A stretch of DNA of 64,000 nt from Paramacrobiotus metropolitanus (GCF_019649055.1 NW_026570317.1:372001-436000); one strand, 5' to 3'; numbered from the stretch's first letter, positions 12,164 to 23,213 are shown. Numbers and translations are program-made. The notes: generated by a model from the letters alone, not told the origin.

Positions 12164-12943
12164 ATGGAAATCCGTGGGGCCATAGTTTTCGCTGTTCTGT
12201 GTGCAATGAGTGGTCAGAAATATGTGTGGGATATCTTGAAACCAACCATGTCAGCACCGGAGATCATTAACATTTTAATCAATGAGCTGCCTGGAGAGTC
12301 CTATCCTTTAATGGCGCAAATACCGGGCACCAGCAAGTTCAACTGCGCGCAGAACGGCCCGGGATTCTATGCCGATGTCGACACACAGTGTCAGGTTTTC
12401 CACAGGTTCGTCTTTGCCAGAAAATAGCGGGCTTCTTATTGTACTGATGATTGCTTCGTGAACGTTAGGTGTGACATCAACGGAAACATGACAAGCTACT
12501 TGTGCACCAATATGACTCTTTTCAACCAGATTACACTGGTCGTGATTATTTCTTTAACGTTGACTGCCCAAAGTAAGTGGTTAAATATTAAATACGGTCT
12601 AACTAGGCATCAAATCCTGAGCACATAAATTTTTCGGATGCTGGCAACGGCTATGGCATTGTTCAGGTTCGCAGAGTATGCCGATTTCTCCAATTCCCGT
12701 CTGTACTCAGACAGACCGCTCTTCGACACTCCTCCCGCTGACTACGTAGCCCCCATGTCGCCTCAAATGAAAGCCTTAGTGGACGCTGCCGGATCCTCTT
12801 CCGCTGCACTTCCACCAAAACCCGCAGGGGGCAAAGCTACTGCCGCACCCAGATCACCGGCACCAGCTGGCAGAACCCCCGCCGAACCCATCAATGGCGG
12901 TGGAAACACCCCCATCTTATGCAAGAGAGACCCGGCCGGGTAG
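12164..12943 (+). pseudogene. CBM14 secreted protein copy 2, with a 1-base deletion in exon 2
   Basis: Exons equivalent to those of copy 4 are 12164-12405 (signal peptide MEIRGAIVFAVLCAMSG, start of CBM14), 12469-12572 and 12667-12943. Exon 2 is 104 nt where the other copies have 105. The missing base destroys the fifth cysteine codon (CTGGTCGTGATT instead of CTGGTCTGTGATT) and shifts the frame. Exon 3 keeps an open frame with FAEYADFSNSRLYSDRPLF, then DTPPADYVAPMSP and a Pro/Ala-rich tail ending at TAG 12941. The weak TATA also argues for decay. A sequencing error cannot be excluded. Confidence 0.75.
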
Positions 12944-14279
12944 CCCTTTTCCGCTGCCGCTCAGTTTTACACATCAGCGGTCAGTTAAGAACGGCCGCCG
13001 CTTTCGAATCATTGGAACGATCTGGATGTTGGTACAAAATTTTTTTGTTTGATATAGCATGCAGGCTTGCAAGTACTAAATATTGCGATCATTATTCAAA
13101 CTAGGATCGCTGAACCAGTGTAGCTTCGTTGTTATTTAAATCTTTGCTTATTTTCTTTTTTTAAGTCAGAGAATGAATGCACAGGTTCGGTAATAATGTC
13201 TGTCCTGATTTTTTTGTTATTTAACTGGACAGTAGAAAAGGCGACAGTGTTACCGCTATCCGTGCCACCTATACGTTAACTACGTTCGCGTTATACTGCA
13301 CATTACTGCGACATTTAGAGCTTCCCGGGTTATGAATTATACCGAACGATCTTTTTACAAATTTGTCGCAGCATGTACAGCGTTTGACCTATGCTACATC
13401 ATTACGATCAACGGCAATACGTGGAAGAACAAAATAAAATTGTGAAATTTCATAACCACACGGTAATTTTTTCCATGCAGCTGCCAAATAAAAACTTGCC
13501 AGGTCGAGCGGTGACCCTTGACCTGGCAGTTTTTTATAAAATCACACGTATACAAGTGACACTCAGGTGATAGTATTTCAGGTAATAGTTTTTCCTGGTG
13601 CTTTGTGATCTTTGTTCCAACTAATATTGCGTCACGTGTAGCATGTCTGTTGGTTATAAGCGCAGTCATAAATTTCCAGTGATTACGTGAACTTGTATGA
13701 ATCATCATAAACAGCCCATTAAGAAGGAGCAACAGCCGTTTGTTATTAAGAATTGTTTGGCATTTAAAAGTAATCAAAAATTTCGTAATCTATGGTTTAT
13801 CTATGGATTATGGTAATTACTGTATCTTGTGCTGTGAATCACTTACGTAGGCGGTTCTGTTGTGCTTTTCGTAGAGTCCGTTATGAGCTGGTATTGTCAA
13901 CTGGTAATGTGAACTGTCTTGAAAGTTGCGAAGCAGTTGCCTTTTGGATATCTACGACGAAAATGGAAGGACTCGAAACGGTCGGCCTGTCTGGTAATGA
14001 TTAGCGACGGCACTCTCTTGGTTTAAGCATTAAAGGTCTTTAAATGCCATCAGTTCAGTAGTTGCCGCCGACCACCAGTTGTAACCAAGATAAAATTGTA
14101 ATCTTACTCCATCATAAAACCATCAACAGCCTTTTGCTTGATGGCAATTTAATGCATCCCGCCATTTTTGCCTTGCTGACCCTGGTTGGCTACAGAGCCA
14201 TCTAGTCCATTTTGTCAGACCCTGTCCGGAACAGTAGCGGAAACAGTAATGGAAATGCCGAACAAAAACCACCGCGGTC
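12944..14279. other. Duplicated 3' flank of CBM14 copy 2
   Basis: The segment near 13490-13640 (ACTTGCCAGGTCGAGC, later TTTGTGATCTTTG) resembles the flank after copy 4 (24240-24490) and, more weakly, that after copy 3 (17270-17300). About 14200-14270 resembles 24585-24655. Short ORFs here are not convincing genes. Confidence 0.5.
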
Positions 14280-14400
14280 CTTGGTACAGATTGATGAAAT
14301 AGAACGTATAAAGAACGAAGCCACTACGTGCCCGACGACCGGTTCGCGCGCGGCAGGCAGAGTATACTCGGTACAATGAGAAAGAAAGCACTGCGCCTAC
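14280..14400 (+). pseudogene. F-box gene exon 3 fragment
   Basis: The nucleotides GAACGAAGCCACTACGTGCC and the next 80 bases match 28805-28905 in exon 3 of the F-box gene (residues EERSHYLPDDRFA onward), with small gaps and a lost frame. It probably belongs to the same broken copy as 11335-11720. Confidence 0.7.
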
Positions 14401-14526
14401 TAAAATTAAGATAGGTAGGCTAGGCGATGAACAATTTGCTTACGTTTGTTTTAGCCCGTGAAATCGTCTCCAGCATGAAAAAAACTGTTGATCCATGCGT
14501 GGATTTCTACGCTTGTTCTTGTTTGG

Positions 14527-15300
14527 TTACATCACAGCAAACGACTCAATGTCAGTGGGTCCGAAAATTGCACGTGTTTTGTTTGTTTTGATTCCCACTA
14601 ATCTAGGCTTTTGTTGATGAAGCACAAGTCGAAATGCGTCAGTTTCATCGCTTCCGTTCATCTGTTTATTGACTCGAGGATTGCTTTCATAGGATCCAAT
14701 AAACTCGCGAAAATCAAATTTGGGAAAATCTTTAGGCGAAAGTTGCATGCCGGACGTTTAAACAACAGCAATATTTGGCGATCCAGTTTGCTGCTGCCTT
14801 TTGATAAAGGTTTCCGATCACATTGCTGGTGCTGTGATTGTCTGGGAAACCGTACCACTAGTTGCTTAGTGGAGCGCTTTGATGGCGTTGGATTTTGTGA
14901 TCTGAAACGGAATACCGTTCAGGATGTGGATTAGCGCGTTAGCTTTTTCAGTAACACTGATCAGGTTACAGAGGTCAAATGGATACTCGTATCTTGGATT
15001 GGGATGCCTTGAAGGCGCAGTCTTCTAAACCTCTTGTGGTGCGGTATAAATAATTGCAGTGCGGTATGGATTTGAACATTCTCGAATGTGATGATACTGG
15101 ACGGCGATTTAATGTCGGTTGAATAGTCACTATCGGGATCTGTTACTTTGTTTTTTTTTTTAACAGTGAGTGGCTTAACTTACTGGCAACGCATAGTCTG
15201 CCTGTTTGCTCCAAATTTGTAGTCCCCACAATCCAAGAGTGCATACTGGTATATCGGCGGTTCATTAGATGTAGCAGTATCTGACAGTATGGTAAGGTCG
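14527..15300 (-). mobile_element. Retroelement remnant with gag-like motif, copy A
   Basis: Minus-strand ORF 14748-14527 begins MQLSPKDFPKFDFREFIGSY. The LPK-x-x-x-PKF-D style is reminiscent of the gag N-terminus of Bel/Pao LTR elements, but this is a weak resemblance. The segment matches a second copy at 22210-22990, also minus strand: both contain TCACTATC[GA]GGAT, AACAGT[GA][AT]GTGGCTTA and ATCCAGTTTG in the same order. No polymerase or LTR was seen. Confidence 0.4.
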
Positions 15301-15532
15301 ATATAAAAGATGGGAGTAAACTACTGAACCCGCCATTGTAACGTAAAACACTTCTTTATTAGATACCTCAAGGCCTTAAACCTAACGCTGATTTCTAATT
15401 GCACAGCCGCTTTGGTTTGTTATCGGCCGACGCAGAATTAAAACACCTCTTGCTATAATCCTACTTATAGAAGAACAATAGCCGTAAGGTGACTTCCTGG
15501 TATTCATATGTAGCACGAATCACATGACAAAG

Positions 15533-15552
15533 AAGTAGCCGGGAGGCTACTT
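15533..15552 (+). promoter_or_regulatory. Upstream hairpin of CBM14 copy 3
   Basis: It is a perfect AAGTAGCC, GGGA, GGCTACTT inverted repeat, 80 bases before the TATAAAA box (15632-15638). The surrounding 400 bases align with the flank of copy 4 (23050-23458). Confidence 0.5.
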
Positions 15553-15631
15553 CCGGCTGCATATAACTTAACATAATTACTCATGCCGCACAAGCAAAGA
15601 GCGTATCCGTTATGACAAGCTGCATAATCTG

Positions 15632-15638
15632 TATAAAA
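15632..15638 (+). promoter_or_regulatory. TATA box of CBM14 copy 3
   Basis: TATAAAA occurs in the context TGCATAATCTGTATAAAAAT, matching copies 1 and 4. Confidence 0.55.
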
Positions 15639-15796
15639 ATTACCGCAGGTTCCGTCCAGAATTCAGCGTGTATTCAGCGCGATTTACTTTCCAAATAGCG
15701 GTCAGCTTTAGTATCTCCGCTTCATCGTTCTGCACACCGTCGTCACATTATCTCACTTACTTCCTTCATTACTTGGCGTAAACGTTTTAGTATACC

Positions 15797-16492
15797 ATGG
15801 GAATACGTAAGGCCATATTTTTCGCTGTTTTGTGTGCGGCCAGTGGACAGCAAGTACAAAACATGTGGGACATCCTGAATTTGACTAAGTCAACGGCGGA
15901 GATTATAAATCTTTCAACCAACGCTGTGCCCGGGCCAACGTATTCTCCGCTGGCGAAATTACCGGTTACCATTAAATTTGACTGTAACGATTTGACGGGC
16001 CCGGGATTCTATGCCGACGTCGCTACACACTGTCAGGTTTTCCATAAGTTTGTCGGCGATGCAAATTAATATTGGGTTTTTACTATACTTATGAGTGCTA
16101 CATGAACATTCCTTTAGGTGTGATGAGAACGGAACCTTGACCAGTTATTTGTGCACCAATATGACATTTTTCAGTCCGATTACACTGGCTTGTGATTACG
16201 TTTCCAATGTTGAGTGCCAAAAGTAAGTGGCTAAACATCTAGTACTGTCTAACAAGGAATCAAATCTTAAGTATGTATACAAAGTACGGATGCTGGCAAC
16301 GGCTATGGCATTTTTGTCAGGTTCTCTCAGTATGTCGGCCTCTCCAGTTCCCGTCTGTATTCCACCGCAGCGGCCGCAACCAACCTGATTGCCATGCCGT
16401 CACCGGCACCCAAAGCCCCGGCGCCATCTCCTGGAATAGACAAAGCAGCTGCCACAGCGGCAAACACCGGCACGGCGACCGCTGCTGTATAG
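15797..16492 (+). CDS. Secreted chitin-binding (CBM14) protein, copy 3, with shortened tail
   Basis: Exons are 15797-16047, 16118-16222 and 16321-16492, GT-AG with consistent phases, giving about 175 residues. The signal peptide is MGIRKAIFFAVLCAASG. The six CBM14 cysteines are in FDC, THC, HKC, YLC, LAC and VEC. Exon 3 has FSQYVGLSSSRLYS, then a Pro/Ala-rich tail that stops at TAG 16490. Sequence after that stop (16493-16555) still reads ATQEVTTEAASTAPTDQDT, matching the tail of copy 1. The stop is therefore a secondary truncation of a once longer tail. AATAAA is at 16686. Confidence 0.82.
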
Positions 16493-16983
16493 GCGACACA
16501 AGAAGTGACGACGGAAGCTGCGTCCACTGCCCCGACCGATCAAGATACCGCTGCCGCTGGTAGTCGGTGAGGAGGCCAGTGCGGAAACCGCAACGGCCAC
16601 CCCTGTTGAATCTTCCGAATAATCTCGTTGTTTAGCAGAGTTTTTTATTTCATACAACATGCAAACAGTAAAAATTGCGAAGATCAATAAATTTTAAACT
16701 ATATTCGCTACAGCCGGGGTGGCTTCGCTGCTATCGGAATTCATTGCTATTTTTTTTTGTAAGTCAGTGGTTGATAGCACAAGTTTCACAATAAAGTTTG
16801 TCCTAGCATTTCTATTGCTTTAACTGGTCAGCTGAATTGCAGCAGTGTTACAGGTACCGGGAAACGCGTACATTGATTATGCTTGCACTATGGTGCAGCA
16901 TTTTAAAGATACCGTTGTTATCAAGTATACAGAACACCTTTCCTTAATTAACCGCAGCATGTGACTATTTGACCAATGCTACA

Positions 16984-17184
16984 TAAGAGGGGATGTCAGT
17001 AGCGTACCTAGATAATCCCTGTACTTGCTGCCGTTAGCCGGCTGGAGCATGACGTTGTGGCTATACATGGTGCTTATGTACCGCGCCAGATTTAACCATA
17101 TGTATTGCCGTAACGTCACACTCCAGGCGGGTGACGGCAGCAATACAGGGGATTATCTAGGTGCGCTACTGACATCCCCTCGTA
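16984..17184. mobile_element. TA-flanked MITE with about 50-bp terminal inverted repeats
   Basis: The 5' arm from 16987 (GAGGGGATGTCAGTAGCG) is repeated as its complement ending at 17181, with about 50 near-identical bases on each side. The element is bounded by TA (16984-16985 and 17183-17184), the expected duplication of Tc1/mariner insertions. No ORF is inside, so it is a non-autonomous element. Confidence 0.8.
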
Positions 17185-17317
17185 TATCCTTATGATCAGC
17201 GGCAAATTGCGGAGGTAAAAGAACAAAATACAATTTGATATGAACACTGTATTGATTTCCAGCTGGCTGTCAAATATGACTTGCCAGGTCGTTCGGTGAC
17301 GCGGGACTTACCTATCT

Positions 17318-17480
17318 CGAGAAAATAATATATAGGTATCCCGAGGTTTCTCGATATTCAGTATTTCAAGATATATTATTATTATTATCGATATAATATC
17401 AAGATATTGTGAGATTATGTGCGATATCGTGCGATAATATCTCTAGACACCTGGATATATATTATCGCGATGTTGTGCGA
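17318..17480. repeat. Low-complexity GATAT/ATTATCG-rich stretch
   Basis: It is made of irregular repetitions of GATAT, TATTATTATT and GCGATA-type words, with no open frame. It may be a decayed satellite or spacer sequence. Confidence 0.5.
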
Positions 17481-17772
17481 GCATCTCCCAGGCAGTGCGA
17501 ATTGTGCGAGTGTTAAATCACGATTTAACTACGTGTTTTTATTCGACTCGTAGTGAACGTATTTCTTCCGTCAGAAATCATTTGCTTCGTTTTTATATAT
17601 CTGTTAATGTTACCGCTTCCGGAATCCACTGGGGGCGCTGGAGCCCCGGCTGCTGGGAGGCTGGTGCTCTCGGTGATCGGCTGCGTGCGGTGACCGTGGT
17701 TCAGCGAGAAGCCGGCCGACCGGGTCGGCGGAAGAGAGCGACCAGTGCCCTGCGCAACCGAAGGCCCCTTTA

Positions 17773-18009
17773 TTGAGCAAGTGCGAAATAACAGCAGAAG
17801 AAAACAGCAGGGTGTGGCGGGTGGTAAAAGAACAGATCACTCGCGCGCACACGATCGCAGGAGCAAAACAGAGAGCAATGAGAACTGCAGAAACATGTAA
17901 TGCGAGCGTACGAACAGTGCCAAGTGCAAACGGCATGCCCGTGCATGACGGCGGTCGCTTTGATCTAAGCGCCACGGCGACGCGCAGCGCCACCAACAGA
18001 CTCACGTAA
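17773..18009 (+). pseudogene. Possible transposase N-terminal (HTH) fragment in a GC-rich island
   Basis: The frame reads CEITAEENSRVWRVVKEQIT and then AMRTAETCNASVRTV. This resembles the N-terminal helix-turn-helix of DDE transposases (aligned A-x-x-x-G-V-S-x-R-T-V in the family). No DDE catalytic domain follows. GC content is clearly higher than in the flanks (17610-18060). It could equally be a chance ORF. Confidence 0.22.
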
Positions 18010-18519
18010 CTCGCCACACACGGCGAAAGGAGAAAGTGCGGGAGCGCATGTCCTCCAGCTAACATTAACATCAATTAACTCGTTAATTGTCATTATATTA
18101 TCTATGTACGCGACGCGTACATACTCTTGCGTTTGTATTTCTACTACCATTGCCACATTACTCTGTTTTTGTGTTCATGTGGTAGCATTTACGAATTTCG
18201 GCGAAGGAATGTCGTATACTATGTGTTTGCGGCAGAGCCTTATCCTTCTGTTAATGTTTACGTATTATGTGAATAGAAGTACCATTACATCTGTGCAGTA
18301 TTCATTCGATCAGACTTGAACAATTGAAACGTATGGCATGTTGTGAATAAAAACAATATTATGCCGCAAATCATAATGATGCCACGCAATTACAGTGACG
18401 CTGTGTGTGATTCCCATGATTTTCATGGTTTGAGAATTTTCTTATGGTGAATTGTAGTGAGTCATACTTAGCCGATCAGGCTGGAAAAACACTAGCGAAG
18501 GCGAAGTGTTGTAAATGGG

Positions 18520-18575
18520 GTTGGTTTGTTTTGTTTAATCAGATTAAGGTCTACCACAAATGTTGACAATTTGTG
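18520..18575 (-). repeat. LINE 3'-end remnant
   Basis: On the minus strand this reads GTAGACCTTAATCTGATTAA then ACAAAACAAACC. It matches the 3' end of the 6440-7693 element (GTAGACGTTAAGCTGATTAA then ACAAACAAAC). Only the extreme tail is recognisable. Confidence 0.5.
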
Positions 18576-19021
18576 TTCGCTTATATTTTTTGAGAATATA
18601 ATAAGTATTCCGTGGCACATTATCAGTATCATACCTGGTTGAAACTTTTACACCAGTTATACATTTTTCAAAATAACACTTCTCTAATGCAGTTGGCTAC
18701 ACGGCTGTTCACTGAGAACAACAGCACTTGACAATTTTGATGACATCTTTTTCGAAGCGGTCTTAAATTTGTGGTGGCGGTTTGTACTTACGTAAGCAAT
18801 TCTACTAACCAATTTCTAGTACCAAGCAGGTTCCTCGCGTGTGGTCTATATCGCTCCGGCTACCGATACCGACAAATTTTGGAGTGGTTATCGGAATTTG
18901 TATTGCATTTGGTATCGTACTCCTTGAATTTTTGAAGACTTTCAGCGATGAAACCGGAAAAAAGGCAGTTTCAAATTTTTTGTTGCTGACATACCTTTCT
19001 GATGAGCTTAGTAAATGCATT

Positions 19022-19027
19022 TATAAA
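19022..19027 (+). promoter_or_regulatory. TATA box of RidA gene 3
   Basis: TATAAACG lies 109 bases before the start codon at 19136, in the same context as gene 2. Confidence 0.5.
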
Positions 19028-19135
19028 CGTTTGCCAAATCCAATAGTTCCATATCAGGTGCTACATTTGCATACATCCATGGGAGATTTTGATTTTATTC
19101 CTGGTCACGTTGCGTGCTTCTCTTTGTTTTCCACC

Positions 19136-21669
19136 ATGAAATTGATTATCCTTGTTGGTCTGCTGGTTGTCGTCGCAACGAGCCGTAAGTGACCTTTGTT
19201 AATGTAGCGCTTCTGTCAGTTGATCGATTGTCTTTGGCTGGTGTTTTCATGCACATTCGATATGGTGTTATGGATTGCAGTGGCTGACGAGGAGCAATCT
19301 CTGCATTCCGAATGTTGCCGCGCGCCGAAGTACACTGTCGCGCTGTCTTCGTTACTGGCGCTCAGTGAAGGCGCAGCTAAGCCCTCAAATGGAGTTGCCA
19401 ATAAAGCGCCAACTGGAGAAGCCCATAATCCAAAGCCGTGGAAGTAAGCTATTTTCTGAACACCAAGTACTATCAACGCAGTTATGAGCACAGGGCACAA
19501 CTCATTTAAAGCGAGCACATACTCATTTAATACGAGCTCGTATAACAGCACTTGCTTAGGCTTAAACGTTTAAGCAATAATATTCAGTATGCGGTCAAAA
19601 TACACTAAAACGATGTCTGAAAATTTGTAGCATAGTTTTATTTGCTGATCTGAAATTCTCAAGAGCTTTCCTCATGACTTTGAGTCGGCACAGATGCTGA
19701 TCGTTGGTTTTTTTTATTAACCAGTTACGCCGTCCGTGTCGGCAAGATCCTGCACTTGACCTCTTTGCGCTCCTTCGAATCCCTTAAACACCACGACAAA
19801 ATCATCCACCCGGGAAACCCATACCTCGAATCCCTGCAAATCATGAATTTGACGAACCAAATCCTCAAGGAAGCCGGCTGTACCTCGGGCTGGAACAATG
19901 TGCACGATGTCGTGGTGTTGGTCACCGGCAGCACCGATAACTTCAAGAACGTTCGCATGGCCATGGGCGAATTTTGCGGTAGAACAGAAAACAACTGCCT
20001 TGATGTAAGCAGACTGCATAACTTCCTTGGTCGCTCCTCTTCTTAACTGAATTTACCATAGTATCCTTGGATCGCCCATTTTCGGACTGCTCTTGCTTTA
20101 CGCAGCAGCGCCACTGTCGAGTTCGCAGTACAGGCCAGTAACTGCAACTTTACAGGCGAGGGTAACGAGGAGTTGCTGTCCACGCTTCGATTGCCTTTGC
20201 GTAACATCACTCACATTCAATATGATGTTGTGTATTGTAGTGGTTGGCCGGGATCATCATCCGCAGCCCGAATGCTGCAGCGAGCCAGAACATACTATCT
20301 CTCTGAATTGGCCTCGTTCGCTGGACACGGCAGCTAAACTTGAACGCTTAAACTACTCGAAGCCGTAAGTGATTTCTTAGCACTAAATGGTCACGAAGCA
20401 GTTATGATCAGGAGATTTCTATATTAATCCATTATTACCGGAAGTAGCGTGAATATTACTTGGAAAATGATTTCAAACAGACACTTTGGAAATCGACAGA
20501 CACAGACACATGTTTGTTTAGGAAATCGCTTTTGCGTTTACAGTGGCACCAGCTGAGACATTTGCGTAACTAACACTCTTTATTGGGCAAAAGCCATCAA
20601 TACAACAAAAAGTGCATACGCAGAATACTACGCAAAATGATTCACATTTAAACATTAAAAAAACAACCAAAATCGTTAGCGCCATCAGTCATTTTAGAAC
20701 GCATATCCAAAGTGCCCAAAACAGCAGCAGCATTTCCTTTTACAACAACAAGGCTAAATCTCTGCTTTAAAAATGCAGTAGAACGGGGCTCCCCTGTGGC
20801 GTCGCGAATCTTTCTGCCAACGAAACGAATAAGCTCCGCAAATGCCGGACCAAAAGTTCCAAAGGTCTCGACCGCCAGGGGATAAAGAAGATATCCCATT
20901 TCTTCCACAAACGCGTACTTACGACGTTTACTGTCTTCGGCCAAAAGCGCAACACTGCCGGATGCACTCGCGCTTGCTCGCACGTGCGATAATGCTACTG
21001 TGTCCCAACATGTAGCGTAACTTGATTAACAGCAGCACAGCACTTGATTATGTGAAATGACAATACGTGCGCAAAATGGTAACTGAAAGAAATGAATTTC
21101 CTAAAATTCAGAAGATATTTTTATTCACTGATTAAGTCGCTAATACGAATTTTTTTATACAACTTTCAGATTGTTGAAGATGCTGACAGTGTCTGCGTTG
21201 TGTAGTCATTGTCTCTTTTAATCAGGTTCGCCACTCGTGTCGGCAAGATCCTGTATCTAATGTCCGTGCAAGTCCCCGACGACTTCCTCGGCGACACCAC
21301 CCGTACTGAGACTATCACTTACCAGGAAGTCCAGTGGGTCATGGAATGTATAAAGGATATCCTCCACGAAGCCGGCTGCACATGGAACGATGTGCACGAT
21401 GTGGCGGTACTGGTCACCGACGGCCTCACACATTACACCGACATTGACCATGCCGTGAGGGCTTTCTGTCAGAGGCCAGACATCAACTGCCCTGGTGTAA
21501 GTTAAATAATTTATGTAAATCTTTCATGTCTCTATTTAACGGCTTTCCGTAGTTTCCTTGGGCTGCCCATTTGCGCTCTGCTCCATCTCTCGCCGGCAAC
21601 GCCACCGTCGAATTCACAGTACAGGCCAGCAACTGCAAATGGAGCTACGCGATATGGGCTTGGGAGTAG
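19136..21669 (+). CDS. Secreted tandem RidA-like protein, gene 3, intact
   Basis: Exons are 19136-19184 (signal peptide MKLIILVGLLVVVATS), 19281-19443 (linker with SECC), 19725-20004 and 20062-20161 (domain 1), 20241-20364 (second linker, PECC), 21226-21496 and 21553-21669 (domain 2). All junctions are GT-AG, phases agree, and the total is 1104 nt, giving 367 residues. Domain 1 has YAVRVGKILHLTS, AGCTSGWNNVHDV, YPWIAHFRTA and ATVEFAVQAS. Domain 2 has FATRVGKILYLMS, AGCTWNDVHDV, FPWAAHLRSA and ATVEFTVQAS. RidA proteins are normally cytosolic or mitochondrial single-domain trimers, so a secreted two-domain form is unusual. The PAR arginine and the second glutamate of the final strand are replaced, so loss of deaminase activity is likely. 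Intron 5 contains the endonuclease fragment 20648-20983. Confidence 0.85.
20648..20983 (-). pseudogene. Retroelement endonuclease C-terminal fragment inside an intron
   Basis: The peptide contains YPLAVETFGTFGPAFAELI, then GEPRSTAFLKQRFSLVV and GNAAAVLGTL. These match FRAFGVETLGPLGPDASRLV, GEVRATEFLRQQISID and GNAASVMGT of the 33-kb element. It lacks the RPDG/WDxT catalytic segment and lies antisense in intron 5 of RidA gene 3. Confidence 0.75.
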
Positions 21670-22209
21670 TTACGGGTGGTTCTTGCGAGCAAAGAGTCGA
21701 AAAATACTGGCTTACCTTTCCGCACCTGTCAGCCTCATTTCAAACCTATATCCCAAAAAATTACTATGATCACCCATTCCGCATGCGTTTTCGATTTCGC
21801 CGCTTAACTTTGTTTTACACGTTGCGTTAGCGTCAGCGCCTTTGATGTTCCAGCTTAGATTTTATTACCTTTCATTATGCATCCTGAATTATTTTATTAC
21901 CTTTCATGACTGCTATAATCAGAAACCCCATGTTCTAAAACTCAGCCAGACAGAATCAATTTTTTTTAAAAACGCATTAGCACGATCTGACTAAAAGCTT
22001 CCATAAACCGGCTATGCCATACTTTTGAAGTACAGAACCAAAGTTTGCTCATCTTTAAGACTAGTACAGACTTCAAATAAAAATTGCCCTTGTCATAGTA
22101 CCTAAAACACAAATGGTCTCGCGCTAGATACTGGTAGACGTAAAATAAGGAACAAGTTAAGGCTTATTCATGTCGTTGCTTCCATCCATCCCTAGAATCG
22201 GGTGCAACT
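21670..22209. other. Spacer after RidA gene 3
   Basis: AT-rich sequence with no recognised gene. The segment 21850-21910 contains a short direct duplication of ATTTTATTACCTTTCAT (about 21861 and 21891). Confidence 0.45.
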
Positions 22210-22990
22210 TTCCTAATCGGGTGCTTCAGAAACCCCGCAAACGTCTCCGTGGGACTCTCCGCTTATTCTCGGGAGATTTCTAGGATAAGTAGCACGCCGA
22301 ACGTTTGAAGAATTTTGTTGAAGAATGGTAGTTGTCGATCCAGTTTGTTGATGCTGCTGTTGTTTTCGTTGTTGTATTTTGTCTTTGTTGTCTTTTAGTG
22401 TGGTAATTTCTTGAAGAAGGTGTCCGATCTTTTTTCCGTACATATTGTTGTATAACGCTTTGAGGTTAAATGTGATGAGCTGAACCGGAAGGGTTCCGTT
22501 CTGGGTGTGGGCTACCGTATCAGCTTGTTCAGTAACAAGGACCAAGTTGTAAAGATAATTGGGACTGGTGGGGTGTCTTCAACACGAAACTTCTAACTTT
22601 AGTGGTAATAATAAAAAAAAATGTTTGGCCGGATGGAATGCTTGATTTAGAGCATCCTCATATAGTCAAATGTAATGGTATTCATCGTTGCTGGAGGGTG
22701 ATTTAAAGTTATAAAAAGGTCACTATCAGGATTTGTGGCTGTGTTGTTTGTTAACAGTATGTGGCTTATTTTCTTGATTGCCACAACGTGGTTCGTTGTC
22801 TATTTGTTCAAAATTCTTGTCCGTTATAGTAGTGTTAATGTGAGCATAAAGCATTATTTATGGAAAGGTCATTAAGGAGTTCAATAAGTCTTTGAGCAAA
22901 AGAGGGGTTGATCGTGGAATATTGTACGTTTGATACATCATTATGGAACGGTCAATCTGATTAAACAGCGGTAGTAAAAGCTAGAAAATG
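22210..22990 (-). mobile_element. Retroelement remnant with gag-like motif, copy B
   Basis: This is the partner of 14527-15300. Minus-strand ORF 22545-22213 has a Gln-rich stretch (QQRKQQQHQQTGSTT) and ends near ATYPRNLPRISGESHG, which aligns with ATLSPKDFPKFDFREFIG-type sequence of copy A. The upstream flank shows the same order of conserved blocks. No RT or protease was found. The family assignment (Bel/Pao-like gag) is tentative. Confidence 0.4.
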
Positions 22991-23193
22991 AAGCACCATT
23001 GCAACGCATGGTTTTTCATTGCTAGACATCACGAGACTAGTAGATAATCAAACCTAACGCTGATTTCTAACTGCGCAGCCGCTTTGTTTGTTATCGGCCA
23101 ACACGGAAGTAAACACCTCTAGCTACATAGTATAAAATAGCAGGAAGTTGACTTCCTACTACAGATTACATAACGTAAATTAACACTGCGAAT

Positions 23194-23213
23194 AAGTAGC
23201 CGGGGGTCTACTT
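23194..23213 (+). promoter_or_regulatory. Upstream hairpin of CBM14 copy 4
   Basis: AAGTAGCC, GGGG, GTCTACTT is the same motif with two substitutions. About 45 bases before it is a second palindrome, AGGAAGTTGACTTCCT (23143-23158). Confidence 0.45.

Noticed and set aside
17610-18074. 154-codon minus-strand ORF in the GC-rich island
   Set aside because: It is hydrophobic and Ser/Arg-rich with no domain; the length is explained by high GC content, and the opposite strand has the more suggestive HTH-like reading.
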